NCBI GenBank assembly: GCA_964569695.1
Contig: CAZMUA010000008.1
Span: 1-64,000, forward strand
DNA from: UBA8106 sp964569695
GTDB lineage: Bacteria; Acidobacteriota; Vicinamibacteria; Vicinamibacterales; UBA823
Reading direction: 5' to 3'
Length of the DNA stretch: 64,000 nt
Below are positions 16,208 through 24,911 of the stretch, piece by piece. The notes under the pieces were generated by a model. It searched no databases. It saw nothing but the letters and a program-made list of their open reading frames with translations, and had not been told where the DNA came from. Both the position numbers and the translations under genes were made by a program. Numbering within the stretch: the first letter of the stretch is position 1; each line of letters starts with the position of its first letter.

Positions 16208-17551
16208 ATGGCTGAAATTGCCGCGACCCAACGAAAGCTTCCGCATAATCTAGAAGCCGAGAAATGTGTACTCGGCGCGGTCCTTATCAACAACGATAAA
16301 TTCAATTACGCTGCCGAGTTGATCGACGCCGGTGATTTTTTCCGGCAAGCCCACCAACGTATTTTCGACAAGATGGTTAATTTGAATGAGCGTGGCCAAG
16401 TGATTGATCTGGTGACTCTCAAAGAGGAACTTGGGCGTACAGGGGACCTCGATGATGTAGGCGGCCCGGCCTACATCGCGGCGTTGGTTGATGGTGTGCC
16501 AGGGTCAACGCACGTCGAACATTACGCACGAATTGTTAAGGAAAAATCAACGTTACGGAGTTTGATTAAATCGGCAAATAGCATCTTATCAACGGCTTAT
16601 GCTGCGGAGACTGATGCAGAGGTTCAACTCGATCAGGCTGAGAAGGCAATTTTTGAGATTGCAGACGATCAGGTCGGGGATGGATTCGTTTCACTACGGG
16701 ACCTCGTCCCGGGAAGCATGGAAACCGTTGAGAAGCTGCAGTCCCATCAAGGTCTGCTCTCAGGGATGCCGAGTGGCTTTGCGGACCTGGATAGCTTGAC
16801 CTCAGGATTTCAGCCATCTGATCTCGTGATTATTGCTGCTCGACCATCAATGGGAAAGACTAGTTTGGCGTTGAATATCGCGCAGCACATTGGTGTCAAG
16901 ACAGAAAGATCAGTTGGAGTGTTCAGCTTGGAAATGTCCAAGGAACAACTCTTTCTTCGGATGCTGACTTCAGAAGCACGCATTGATGCACAGCGTTTTC
17001 GCGGTGGCCAGAAGCTCGGTGAGCCAGAGTACCGTAAGATTTCGCAGGCCCTTAATACGCTAGGTGAAGCTCGGGTCTTTATTGATGATAGCGCTGGTGT
17101 GGGCGTACTAGAAATGAGGGCGAAAGCTCGGCGATTAAAGCAGGAGCACGGTCTGGACATGCTTATTGTTGATTACATACAACTAATGCAGGGCCGTGGC
17201 CGCTATGAGAATCGAACGCTGGAGTTGGCCTCGATATCCCGGTCACTTAAGGGTCTTGCAAAAGAATTGCAGATTCCGATTTTAGTGCTATCCCAATTGA
17301 GTCGAGCTCCAGAAGCTAGAAAAGACCATCGTCCACAGTTGTCAGACCTTCGGGAATCAGGGGCGTTGGAGCAGGATGCTGACGTCGTCATCTTTATCTA
17401 TCGAGATGACCAGTACAATCCCAGTCCAGAAAATGAGAACACCGCTGAACTGCTTGTGAGCAAGCAGCGGAATGGGCCGACTGGGGTCGTTAAACTCGCA
17501 TTTTTGAAGGAAATGACGCGATTCGAGAATCAAACGAGCACCTATCAATAA
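16208..17551 (+). CDS. dnaB: Replicative DNA helicase DnaB
   Basis: DnaB is the hexameric 5'-3' helicase that drives the replication fork. The N-terminal domain (residues 1-120) starts KLPHNLEAEKCVLGAVLINN. The RecA-like C-terminal domain has the Walker A AARPSMGKTSLALNIA, VFSLEMSKEQLFLRML, the Walker B region MLIVDYIQLM and the DLRESGALEQDADVVIFIYR segment. At 447 residues it is of standard length, and no intein is present. It follows rplI, a widespread order. Confidence 0.97.
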   Translation: MAEIAATQRKLPHNLEAEKCVLGAVLINNDKFNYAAELIDAGDFFRQAHQRIFDKMVNLNERGQVIDLVTLKEELGRTGDLDDVGGPAYIAALVDGVPGSTHVEHYARIVKEKSTLRSLIKSANSILSTAYAAETDAEVQLDQAEKAIFEIADDQVGDGFVSLRDLVPGSMETVEKLQSHQGLLSGMPSGFADLDSLTSGFQPSDLVIIAARPSMGKTSLALNIAQHIGVKTERSVGVFSLEMSKEQLFLRMLTSEARIDAQRFRGGQKLGEPEYRKISQALNTLGEARVFIDDSAGVGVLEMRAKARRLKQEHGLDMLIVDYIQLMQGRGRYENRTLELASISRSLKGLAKELQIPILVLSQLSRAPEARKDHRPQLSDLRESGALEQDADVVIFIYRDDQYNPSPENENTAELLVSKQRNGPTGVVKLAFLKEMTRFENQTSTYQ

Positions 17552-17572
17552 GCGAGAATTTTCGTCGCTATC

Positions 17573-18952
17573 ATGAGCAAATCAGAAACCCGTTGGGTAT
17601 GTCAGGCCTGCGGAAAAGAGTCTGGGAAACCGGGCGGTAAATGTTTTGAATGTGGTGAGTGGAATAAAATTTTCGAGGAACCAGTCACTCACACGTCGAC
17701 ACCCCAAACTCCTAGTCGTCCAGCCCTGACTGCGTCAGACGGGTCTCGCCTGTATACGGATATCAATACCGTTGACCGTCCTCGCATTTCCGTTGGCATT
17801 AACGAATTAGACCGCGTATTGGGAGGTGGCCTCGTACCGGGTTCATTGGTGCTTCTTGGCGGTGAGCCGGGTATTGGAAAGTCGACCCTGCTCCTGCAGG
17901 CAACGGAATTTGTCGCGGAACAGGTTGGTCCCGTCTTATATGTTTCTGGTGAGGAATCTGAATATCAGGTTAAGTCCCGCGGTGAGCGACTTGGTCTCGG
18001 TGAAATTCCGTTGTACCTGCTCGCTGAAACACATTTAGAGAAAATTCTTGTCGAGATCAAGCGGGTCAAACCAGCGTTGGTTGTTATTGATTCGATTCAA
18101 ACCGTGTTTTCGGACCAGATGCAATCAGCCCCAGGAAGTATCAGTCAGGTGCGGGAAACTGCCAGACTCTTACTCATTGAGGCTAAGAAAGAGAACATTC
18201 CTATTTTTCTCGTGGGGCACGTTACGAAGGAAGGTGCGCTTGCTGGGCCGAAGGCTCTCGAGCACATTGTCGATACGGTGCTGTACTTTGAGGGTGAGCG
18301 ATACCAATCCCATCGGATCGTGCGTGCTGTGAAGAACCGATTTGGTGCGGTGAGTGAACTCGGTGTTTTTGAGATGACGGAGAGCGGCCTTGCCCCGGTT
18401 GAGAATCCTTCAAAACTGTTTCTGTCCGAACGGTCGGTCGAGGCTCCTGGCTCAGCAGTGCTCTGTTGCATGGAAGGTACGCGGCCCATTCTTGTTGAAG
18501 TGCAGGCTCTGGTCAGTCCTGCGGCTTACGGGACTGCCCGTCGGACGGCGAGCGGTCTCGACCAACAGCGGTTGGCCCTCTTGCTCGCAGTGCTCGAAAA
18601 GCGTGCCAGTCTGAATGTAATGTCCAATGACGTTTTCGTGAATGTCGCAGGTGGCATGGTAGTCACGGAACCAGCCTCGGATTTGGGTGTCATTGCGGCG
18701 GTGGCCTCCAGCGTAAGCAATCGGCCCATTAGGCCTGACACGGCTACATTCGGCGAGGTCGGTTTAGCCGGTGAAGTGCGGAGTACTAGTCAAGCGAGCC
18801 AGCGTGTTCGCGAAGTGGTCCAGATGGGATTTCAACGCTGTATTGTGCCAGAAGCGAATCGCATGGCGCTCGAAGCACCAGATGGATGTACTTTAGTTGG
18901 TGTTAAGACGGTGGCTGAAGCAATGCAGGAAATGATTGGATTGGGCACTTAG
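17573..18952 (+). CDS. radA: DNA repair protein RadA
   Basis: RadA is a RecA-like ATPase that promotes branch migration during recombinational repair. Domains in order: N-terminal zinc finger (CQACG ... CFECGEW, residues 10-28), ATPase core with Walker A GGEPGIGKSTLLLQA and VSGEESEYQVKSRGERLG, the diagnostic KNRFG motif (KNRFGAVSELGVFEM), and a C-terminal Lon-protease-like domain. The Lon-like catalytic serine is not expected to be active in RadA. Its stop codon overlaps the GTG start of the acyltransferase gene by one base. Confidence 0.97.
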   Translation: MSKSETRWVCQACGKESGKPGGKCFECGEWNKIFEEPVTHTSTPQTPSRPALTASDGSRLYTDINTVDRPRISVGINELDRVLGGGLVPGSLVLLGGEPGIGKSTLLLQATEFVAEQVGPVLYVSGEESEYQVKSRGERLGLGEIPLYLLAETHLEKILVEIKRVKPALVVIDSIQTVFSDQMQSAPGSISQVRETARLLLIEAKKENIPIFLVGHVTKEGALAGPKALEHIVDTVLYFEGERYQSHRIVRAVKNRFGAVSELGVFEMTESGLAPVENPSKLFLSERSVEAPGSAVLCCMEGTRPILVEVQALVSPAAYGTARRTASGLDQQRLALLLAVLEKRASLNVMSNDVFVNVAGGMVVTEPASDLGVIAAVASSVSNRPIRPDTATFGEVGLAGEVRSTSQASQRVREVVQMGFQRCIVPEANRMALEAPDGCTLVGVKTVAEAMQEMIGLGT

Positions 18953-19677
18953 TGTCGAGCCTCTCGTTTCACTGGTGGCGTACTGTTTTTTTTCTGATTC
19001 CTGCGATTGGTGTGTATACGGTGGGACTCGGAGCTTGTTCGCTGGGCTCGAGTGTATTTAGCGGGCAGGGCAAATTTGGACATTGCTGTGCTCGTGCGTG
19101 GTCTTGGTTTATTCTTGCTACGACCGGTGTCAAGGTGAACGTAACTGGCTGCGAACAGTTGCAGACGTGCGAGACCTATGTCTTTGTATCGAATCACCAG
19201 AGCATCTACGATATCCCAATTATTTTCTGGTCCATACCCCACCAGTTACGCATCATTGCGAAAGCCTCACTTGGAAATTTTCCAGTTCTCGGGTGGCACT
19301 TACGGCGCACGGGGCATGTGCTCGTCGACCGACGTAAGCCAGGACAGGTGACGTTTAAGAAGATTGCTTCAATTTTGCAGGAAGGACTTTCCTTAATCGT
19401 ATTTCCGGAGGGGACACGTAGCGTTGACGGGCGCATAGGTCGTTTTAAAAAGGCGGTTTTTGTACTGGCTATCGAAGCTGGGTTATCTATAGTGCCGGTG
19501 TCAGTTTCTGGGAGTCACCGTGTGATGAAGCCTGGTGGACTCACGACGTGCCCAGGGGTTGTAAGTCTTACCGTGCATGCACCGGTCAAAACGTCCTTGT
19601 TGACCAGAAATGATGCATTAGATTTAGCGGATAGGGTTAAACGAACTATCGCATCAGCGGTCTATCATGAAATATAG
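18952..19677 (+). CDS. plsC: 1-acyl-sn-glycerol-3-phosphate acyltransferase
   Basis: A 241-residue PlsC-family enzyme that acylates lysophosphatidic acid at sn-2 to form phosphatidic acid. Hydrophobic segments at about residues 10-35 and 40-60 anchor it in the inner membrane. The catalytic HX4D motif is NHQSIYD, and the substrate-binding motif is FPEGTRSVDGRIGRFKKAVF. The GTG start overlaps the radA stop by one base, which implies translational coupling. Confidence 0.92.
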   Translation: MSSLSFHWWRTVFFLIPAIGVYTVGLGACSLGSSVFSGQGKFGHCCARAWSWFILATTGVKVNVTGCEQLQTCETYVFVSNHQSIYDIPIIFWSIPHQLRIIAKASLGNFPVLGWHLRRTGHVLVDRRKPGQVTFKKIASILQEGLSLIVFPEGTRSVDGRIGRFKKAVFVLAIEAGLSIVPVSVSGSHRVMKPGGLTTCPGVVSLTVHAPVKTSLLTRNDALDLADRVKRTIASAVYHEI

Positions 19678-19732
19678 AGTGTCAGGGGACTATTGCCCGT
19701 CCAGTGCAACAGCAAGGTTGGTTTGAGGACAC

Positions 19733-20371
19733 ATGGTTACCATTGATTCACAGTTATCGGCAGTCGTTTCACTTGCCGGTGCCTCGTTTGTTAACGTCAG
19801 CGTCACTGTCGAGAAGCCAAGTCTTGATGGTCCGTTGGCTGAGGTTGAGCATCGCCTACGGACTGCTGGGACCAGTGATGATATGACGAAGGCTGTCCGT
19901 CAGATGTATCGACGGTGTCGTATCGATCCGACCAAAACCAGGCCTTCATCCGAGGCGCTCTTGCGCCGGCTGCGGCGTGGGGATTCTCTCCCGCGTGTTA
20001 ATTCAATCGTGGATGTTTGTAACTGGTGTTCGGTTGAGTCACAAGTTCCATTTGGCCTGTATGACCTTGACAATATTCACCCGCCAATTGACTTTCGGAT
20101 GGGTCGTGAAGGTGAGTCATACGCTGGCATTCGTAAAGAAGCGATACATGTGGCGAATCGCCCAGTGTTGGTCGATGGTCAAGGTCCGTTTGGAAATCCC
20201 ACGTCTGATTCCGCTAGAACAATGATAAGGAATACGACTACAAGTGTCTTGATCGTCATTTTTCTTCCGATAGAGGTTGAGCCTGCCAGACGTGCAGCTG
20301 TTCTCGATATTCTGACTGAAAGGTGTGTAGAATTCACCGGGGCTAAACTGGAACAGAGGTGGGGTGCGTAG
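19733..20371 (+). CDS. B3/B4 tRNA-binding domain protein
   Basis: A 212-residue protein corresponding to the B3/B4 domain of the phenylalanyl-tRNA synthetase beta subunit, but free-standing. Typical parts are TRPSSEALLRRLRRGDSLPR, NSIVDVCNWCSVESQVPFGL, YDLDNI and RPVLVDGQGPFGNPTSDSAR. In PheRS this domain holds the editing site for mischarged tyrosine; in free-standing relatives the function is not established, with trans-editing of tRNA or a metabolic role both possible. It reads with the radA-plsC group and lies 82 bases before the ispDF gene. Confidence 0.78.
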   Translation: MVTIDSQLSAVVSLAGASFVNVSVTVEKPSLDGPLAEVEHRLRTAGTSDDMTKAVRQMYRRCRIDPTKTRPSSEALLRRLRRGDSLPRVNSIVDVCNWCSVESQVPFGLYDLDNIHPPIDFRMGREGESYAGIRKEAIHVANRPVLVDGQGPFGNPTSDSARTMIRNTTTSVLIVIFLPIEVEPARRAAVLDILTERCVEFTGAKLEQRWGA

Positions 20372-20453
20372 GTTTTGCGGACTAAGGTTATAATTTGAGT
20401 GTCTCTCAATCTTGTAAAAGGCTACACGGTTCGATTTTTTTCAAATTAGCACA

Positions 20454-21662
20454 ATGCACGTAGCTGTCATCATCGCGGCAGGTGGACTTGGCTCGCGTCT
20501 GAACTCGCGTACTCCGAAGCAGTTCCTTCATGTAGGCGAAATGAGCATGTTGCTTCGCAGTATTCGCACCTTTGAAGGTCATGATTTGATTGATGAAATT
20601 GTGACTGTCCTACCGTCAGAGTACATGGAAGCGTACCGAGGTGAATTGTCATCCGGTGAAACGGTATTCCAGGTTATTGCCGGTGGGGCTCGTCGACAGG
20701 ATTCAGTTGCAAATGGATTCGCTCACGTGTCTTCGAATGCTGACATCGTGCTGGTTCATGATGCAGCTCGACCATTTGTTGGCTCTGAAGTTATCAGTCG
20801 GACAATTGCCGCGGCTACTGAGTTTGGCGCAGCGATTCCAGCAGTCGCGACAAAGGATACTGTTAAGTTTGGCACAACGAAGGATGAACAAACCGTGGTC
20901 GCGAGCACGCTACCGAGAGATCAAGTTTACCTTGCTCAGACACCGCAAGGTTTTAGACGGAAGGTGTTGGAAGATGCGATTGCCCAAGGTTTGGATAGTG
21001 ATGCGACTGATGAAAGCATGCTCGTGGAACGAGCCGGTTACACGGTACGTTTAGTTGAAGGCGATCCAACGAATATTAAGGTGACGACAAAGGAAGATCT
21101 CGCTTTGGCACGTTTTCGTTTTCAAGATGGGAATTGTAGTCATGAGACACGTGTTGGTATTGGATATGACCTGCACCGTGTTGAAACGGGCCGGCCGCTT
21201 ATCCTCGGAGGTGTGAATATTCCTTCGGACTTCGGGCTAAGCGGCCATTCGGATGCTGATGCTGTCTGCCATGCTGTTGTCGATGCGATGCTCGGGGCGG
21301 CTTCGTGTGGAGATATTGGTCAACACTTTCCGGATTCCGATGCTCAATGGGAGGGGATATCCAGCTTAGAACTCATGCAACGAACATATGCACTGGTGAA
21401 CAAGCAAGGCTTTATCGTAAGAAATGTTGATGTTGTCATCATAGCGGAACAGCCAAAAATTGGGCCTTATGTTGACGATATGAGAATTAATCTTGCTAAG
21501 GTTCTAAGTGTTGATTTGACTCGCGTCAATATCAAAGGGAAGACGAACGAAGGGGTTGATGCAGTCGGTCGTGGAGAGGCGATTGCAGTTCAGGCAGTCG
21601 CAATGCTTGAGAAGATGTCTGTTGCTGCTGCAGCTTCCAACGAAAAACCTGATCTTGAGTAA
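20454..21662 (+). CDS. ispDF: Bifunctional IspD-IspF fusion (MEP cytidylyltransferase / ME-cPP synthase)
   Basis: One 402-residue protein contains two MEP-pathway enzymes. Residues 1 to about 225 are IspD: VAVIIAAGGLGSRLNSRTPK, VHDAARPFVG, LAQTPQGF and DPTNIKVTTKEDLALA. From about residue 234 it is IspF: VGIGYDLHRVETGRPLILGG with metal-binding Asp and His, GHSDADAVCHAVVDAMLGA, DIGQHFPDSD and the C-terminal INIKGKTNEGVDAVGRGEA-type segment. IspE, which acts between the two, is encoded 9 kb upstream. A TATAAT hexamer lies at 20389, but no matching -35 is seen. Confidence 0.96.
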   Translation: MHVAVIIAAGGLGSRLNSRTPKQFLHVGEMSMLLRSIRTFEGHDLIDEIVTVLPSEYMEAYRGELSSGETVFQVIAGGARRQDSVANGFAHVSSNADIVLVHDAARPFVGSEVISRTIAAATEFGAAIPAVATKDTVKFGTTKDEQTVVASTLPRDQVYLAQTPQGFRRKVLEDAIAQGLDSDATDESMLVERAGYTVRLVEGDPTNIKVTTKEDLALARFRFQDGNCSHETRVGIGYDLHRVETGRPLILGGVNIPSDFGLSGHSDADAVCHAVVDAMLGAASCGDIGQHFPDSDAQWEGISSLELMQRTYALVNKQGFIVRNVDVVIIAEQPKIGPYVDDMRINLAKVLSVDLTRVNIKGKTNEGVDAVGRGEAIAVQAVAMLEKMSVAAAASNEKPDLE

Positions 21663-21756
21663 GCCTCAATGAATGTAATCATGGGCTTTTGGCAGCGTGC
21701 AACTGTGTTGAAGCACCTGTTTGAGTGTTTCTAGCATCGTCAGTTGGGTTGACGTC

Positions 21757-22524
21757 ATGCTTATTTACGGAATTAATGCGGTAACTGAAGCGTTACGTGC
21801 TGGGCACGTCGTTTCCCTCAGTGTATTGGATAGCCAAACCTCAAGACTTTCACAGATCGTTAAGCTTGCTAATAAACAGGGACTTTCGCCTGAACGCCTG
21901 AGCAAGGAAGAACTGTCCCGTGCCGCGGGGGTGCATTCGCATCAGGGTGTTATTGCTCAGATTTCACGGTTGCAAGAGGTTGAGGTGCGGGACTTAATTG
22001 AAAAGGGAATTTCGCCACCTTTGTTGTTGGTACTCGACGGTGTTGAAGACCCACAAAACTTTGGCGCCATTCTTCGCACTGCTGATGCAGCAGGTGTACA
22101 GGGTGTGATTCATCAAAAACGTCGATCCTCATATATCGGTGCTGCGACGGTAAAGGCGTCATCGGGTGCATTGGCTCATGTGCCGATCGCATCTGTAGTA
22201 AACATCGCACGCTCGCTGCAGGAGTTGAAGGATCTCGGCGTCTGGACAGTTGGATTATCCGATGATGCGACACAACGGTACGATGCTATCGATTTGACTC
22301 TACCAACAGCCATTGTTATGGGTGCGGAGGGGCGAGGACTTAGGCGTTTGGTGCGAGAACGCTGTGATTGGCTTGTTTCTATTCCCATGGCCGGTAAATT
22401 AACAAGCCTAAATGTTTCGGTGGCAACTGGGATTGCTTTGTTTGAGGCAGTGCGACAGCGAAGGGATGCAGATTCTCTTGTAATTAAAGGGAAAAAAGGA
22501 AAAATGAAGCGTACAAAGAACTAA
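21757..22524 (+). CDS. rlmB: 23S rRNA (guanosine-2'-O-)-methyltransferase RlmB / TrmH family
   Basis: A 255-residue SPOUT methyltransferase. The N-terminal substrate-binding domain begins LIYGINAVTEALRAG. The knotted catalytic domain has motif 1 LDGVEDPQNFGAILRTADAA, motif 2 IVMGAEGRGLRRLVRERCD and motif 3 IPMAGKLTSLNVSVATGIAL. RlmB of E. coli methylates G2251 in the 23S rRNA P loop; other TrmH-family targets are possible. The ATG at 21757 is preferred because family members begin with the IYG segment; a TTG at 21721 would add 12 unlikely residues. Confidence 0.9.
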   Translation: MLIYGINAVTEALRAGHVVSLSVLDSQTSRLSQIVKLANKQGLSPERLSKEELSRAAGVHSHQGVIAQISRLQEVEVRDLIEKGISPPLLLVLDGVEDPQNFGAILRTADAAGVQGVIHQKRRSSYIGAATVKASSGALAHVPIASVVNIARSLQELKDLGVWTVGLSDDATQRYDAIDLTLPTAIVMGAEGRGLRRLVRERCDWLVSIPMAGKLTSLNVSVATGIALFEAVRQRRDADSLVIKGKKGKMKRTKN

Positions 22525-22545
22525 AGGTTTCTGCTAAAGGTTTCT
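22521..22545 (+). repeat. Short tandem repeat at the 3' end of rlmB
   Basis: The 12-mer CTAAAGGTTTCT occurs at 22521-22532 and again at 22534-22545, separated by one G. The first copy contains the rlmB stop codon. It looks like a local duplication; no function is evident. Confidence 0.8.
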
Positions 22546-22556
22546 ATTAATTGGGC

Positions 22557-22585
22557 TTGCGGGATGGAGAGGGACGTGCTAAAAT
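22557..22585 (+). promoter_or_regulatory. Sigma-70-type promoter of the tRNA-tuf unit
   Basis: A -35 TTGCGG (22557-22562) and a -10 TAAAAT (22580-22585) with a 17-base spacer. Transcription would start a few bases before tRNA-Thr at 22600. It is nearly identical in both boxes to the tRNA-Gln promoter at 12180. Confidence 0.65.
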
Positions 22586-22599
22586 TTTCGTTTTGTCTG

Positions 22600-22676
22600 G
22601 CTGGCGTAGCTCAGTCAGGTAGAGCAGCTGATTTGTAATCAGCCGGTCGGGGGTTCAAATCCCTTCGCCAGCTCCA
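22600..22676 (+). tRNA. tRNA-Thr (anticodon TGT)
   Basis: A 77-base cloverleaf: acceptor GCTGGCG / CGCCAGC, D arm GTAGCTCAGTCAGGTAGAGC, anticodon stem GCTGA / TCAGC with loop TTTGTAA (anticodon TGT, decoding ACA), T loop GTTCAAATC, discriminator T and encoded CCA. It is the first tRNA of a four-tRNA cluster before tuf. Confidence 0.96.
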
Positions 22677-22792
22677 GGACTCATCATTATTCCATACCTT
22701 GCAGATTTCATTGAATGCAGCGTTACAAGCAACGGTCGGTGTTAGATGGGGTGCGGAGAAAAGATTACGGCCGTTTGGAATATAGAGGAGTA

Positions 22793-22879
22793 GGCGAGGT
22801 TGCGGAGCGGTCAAACGCAACAGACTGTAAATCTGTCGGCCTAGTGCCTTCGGAGGTTCGAATCCTCCCCTCGCCACCA
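22793..22879 (+). tRNA. tRNA-Tyr (anticodon GTA)
   Basis: An 87-base class II tRNA with acceptor GGCGAGG / CCTCGCC, anticodon stem ACAGA / TCTGT around loop CTGTAAA (anticodon GTA), a long variable arm (CGGCCTAGTGCCTTC), T loop GTTCGAATC, discriminator A and encoded CCA. Confidence 0.96.
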
Positions 22880-22951
22880 GGTTTTGGTCTGGCGCGTGAG
22901 AGTAGGAATGGGTGAAGTCGCGAGGTTTACGATTAGTCAGGTGGGCGAAAT

Positions 22952-22980
22952 TTGACCCGTGCGTGATGATGGCTTACGAA
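22952..22980 (+). promoter_or_regulatory. Candidate internal promoter before tRNA-Gly
   Basis: A -35 TTGACC (22952-22957) and a -10 TACGAA (22975-22980) are spaced by 17 bases, and the tRNA-Gly gene begins at 23001. It could give extra transcription of tRNA-Gly, tRNA-Thr and tuf. The boxes resemble the promoter at 58605 (TTGACA-17-TACGAT). Confidence 0.45.
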
Positions 22981-23000
22981 TTAGTAGGTTGGCAAGGAGC

Positions 23001-23075
23001 GCGGGAGTAACTCAGTGGTAGAGTCACAGCCTTCCAAGCTGTTGGTCGCGGGTTCGATCCCCGTCTCCCGCTCCA
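23001..23075 (+). tRNA. tRNA-Gly (anticodon TCC)
   Basis: A 75-base cloverleaf: acceptor GCGGGAG / CTCCCGC, anticodon stem ACAGC / GCTGT around loop CTTCCAA (anticodon TCC, decoding GGA), T loop GTTCGATCC, discriminator T and encoded CCA. Confidence 0.96.
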
Positions 23076-23151
23076 ACCTTGGTGGTGACCGGAGATATTT
23101 GGTGTTTCTTGGAAGTCGTTTTTTAGGTGTTGTTGGACCGATGCTCTCGAA

Positions 23152-23227
<76 letters not shown>

Positions 23228-23316
23228 GGATGAACGTGTGTTGTCGTAGGATGATGACTGAATAAGAACCTCGATTGTTATGTGGCAAACGCTGAATTGA
23301 GAAGGGTGGATTCGCG

Positions 23317-24510
23317 ATGGCGAAGGAAAAATTTGATCGATCGAAACCGCACGTAAATATTGGAACGATTGGGCATATTGATCACGGGAAGACGACGTTA
23401 ACAGCTGCGATAACAAAAGTGTTGTCGAAGTCTGACGAGAAGGTGGAATTTCGCTCATTCGACTCAATCGATAACGCGCCAGAAGAGAAAGAGCGGGGCA
23501 TCACCATTGCAACGGCGCATGTCGAATACGAGACGGAGAACCGACACTACGCGCACGTTGATTGCCCAGGTCACGCGGATTACGTCAAGAATATGATTAC
23601 AGGTGCGGCCCAGATGGATGGGGGCATTTTGGTCGTGGCGGCGACCGACGGACCGATGCCGCAAACGCGCGAGCATATTCTATTGGCACGACAGGTTGGG
23701 GTTCCGTTTCTGGTCGTATTTTTGAATAAATGTGATGCTGTGGATGATCCGGAATTGTTGGAACTAGTGGAGATGGAAGTTCGGGAATTGCTGTCTTCGT
23801 ATGACTTTCCTGGAGATGATATTCCGGTTGTTAAGGGCTCGGCCCTTAAGGCACTGGAATCCGATGGAGACGAAGAGGCTGAGAAGTCGGTGCGCGATTT
23901 GATGGCAGCAGTGGACGAATATATCCCGATACCAGAGCGTGATGTGGATAAGCCGTTTTTGATGCCGATTGAAGATGTATTTTCGATTTCTGGTCGTGGC
24001 ACGGTGGTAACAGGTCGAGTTGACCGTGGCAAAGTGTTGGTCTCTGAGGAAATTGAGATTGTTGGGTTTACGGAAACTCAGAAGAAAGTCGTTACCGGAG
24101 TGGAGATGTTCAGGAAGCTGCTAGATGAAGGAGTCGCGGGCGACAATATTGGAGTTCTTCTCCGTGGAACGGAGAAGGACGATGTTGAGCGCGGGCAGGT
24201 ATTAGCGAAACCAGGTTCCATCACACCCCACACGAAATTTAAGGGCGAAGTGTATGTGCTCACAAAAGATGAGGGTGGGCGACATACGCCATTTTTCAAT
24301 GGGTATCGGCCACAGTTTTATCTGCGGACGACGGATGTGACAGGAGTATCGACGTTACCGGAAGGTGTCGAAATGGTTATGCCTGGCGACAACGTGGCAG
24401 TGGAGGTGGAATTAATAACACCAGTGGCCTTGGAAAAGGGAATGAATTTCGCCATCCGTGAAGGCGGACGCACAGTAGGGTCAGGGGTTATTAGCGAAAT
24501 CGTCGAATAG
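23317..24510 (+). CDS. tuf: Elongation factor Tu
   Basis: EF-Tu delivers aminoacyl-tRNA to the ribosome. The 397-residue protein has the P loop GHIDHGKTTLTAAITKV, switch 1 EEKERGITIATAHVEYET, DCPGHADYVKNMITGAAQMD and the NKCD guanine-specificity motif (residues 136-139). Domains 2 and 3 follow with GRGTVVTGRVDRG and GDNVAVEVELI. It is the only tuf gene in the window; the str cluster downstream (rpsL-rpsG-fusA-rpsJ) lacks one. The ATG has a GAAGGGTGG-type site upstream. Confidence 0.98.
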   Translation: MAKEKFDRSKPHVNIGTIGHIDHGKTTLTAAITKVLSKSDEKVEFRSFDSIDNAPEEKERGITIATAHVEYETENRHYAHVDCPGHADYVKNMITGAAQMDGGILVVAATDGPMPQTREHILLARQVGVPFLVVFLNKCDAVDDPELLELVEMEVRELLSSYDFPGDDIPVVKGSALKALESDGDEEAEKSVRDLMAAVDEYIPIPERDVDKPFLMPIEDVFSISGRGTVVTGRVDRGKVLVSEEIEIVGFTETQKKVVTGVEMFRKLLDEGVAGDNIGVLLRGTEKDDVERGQVLAKPGSITPHTKFKGEVYVLTKDEGGRHTPFFNGYRPQFYLRTTDVTGVSTLPEGVEMVMPGDNVAVEVELITPVALEKGMNFAIREGGRTVGSGVISEIVE

Positions 24511-24559
24511 TTGCTTTCCTGTGTAAATTAACCGGAAGGTAAAAGGTAGGGTAACTGGG

Positions 24560-24709
24560 ATGCGGGAAATTGTCTCATTGGCATGCAACGAGTGTAAACG
24601 GCGTAACTACAGTACAACTAAGAACAAAAGAACCACATCCGAGAGGTTGGAGTTTAAGAAATTTTGCCGTTGGTGCCGAACGCATACGGTCCATCGGGAA
24701 ACGAAGTAA
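24560..24709 (+). CDS. rpmG: 50S ribosomal protein bL33
   Basis: A 49-residue protein reading MREIVSLACNECKRRNYSTT, then KNKRTTSERLEFKKFCRWCR and a THTVHRETK ending. Cys9, Cys12, Cys36 and Cys39 form the zinc-binding (C+) version. bL33 sits near the E site of the large subunit. It lies between tuf and tRNA-Trp, ahead of secE-nusG, an order common in bacteria. Confidence 0.96.
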   Translation: MREIVSLACNECKRRNYSTTKNKRTTSERLEFKKFCRWCRTHTVHRETK

Positions 24710-24784
24710 GTTGAGCCTTTGATCGTTTCCGACAACCTGAGATTTTGTTGCGATGTATTTGTCGGAGTTCGGTGATCGTATTGT

Positions 24785-24860
24785 AGGCCAGTAGCTCAAT
24801 TGGTAGAGCACCGGTCTCCAAAACCGGGGGCTGGGGGTTCGAGTCCCTCCTGGCCTGCCA
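24785..24860 (+). tRNA. tRNA-Trp (anticodon CCA)
   Basis: A 76-base cloverleaf: acceptor AGGCCAG / CTGGCCT, anticodon stem CCGGT / ACCGG around loop CTCCAAA (anticodon CCA), T loop GTTCGAGTC, discriminator G and encoded CCA. Located between rpmG and secE. Confidence 0.96.
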
Positions 24861-24911
24861 TTGAAATTGGAGAATTGGGTCGGGGTTTCTGAGGTTGAAC
24901 ACGGGCGAAAT

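Noticed and set aside
16810..17160. Minus-strand open frame of 116 codons inside dnaB
   Set aside because: Antisense to conserved DnaB motifs, with no domain of its own.
20389..20394. TATAAT as a promoter for ispDF
   Set aside because: No -35 element at a usable distance; the hexamer alone is not enough.
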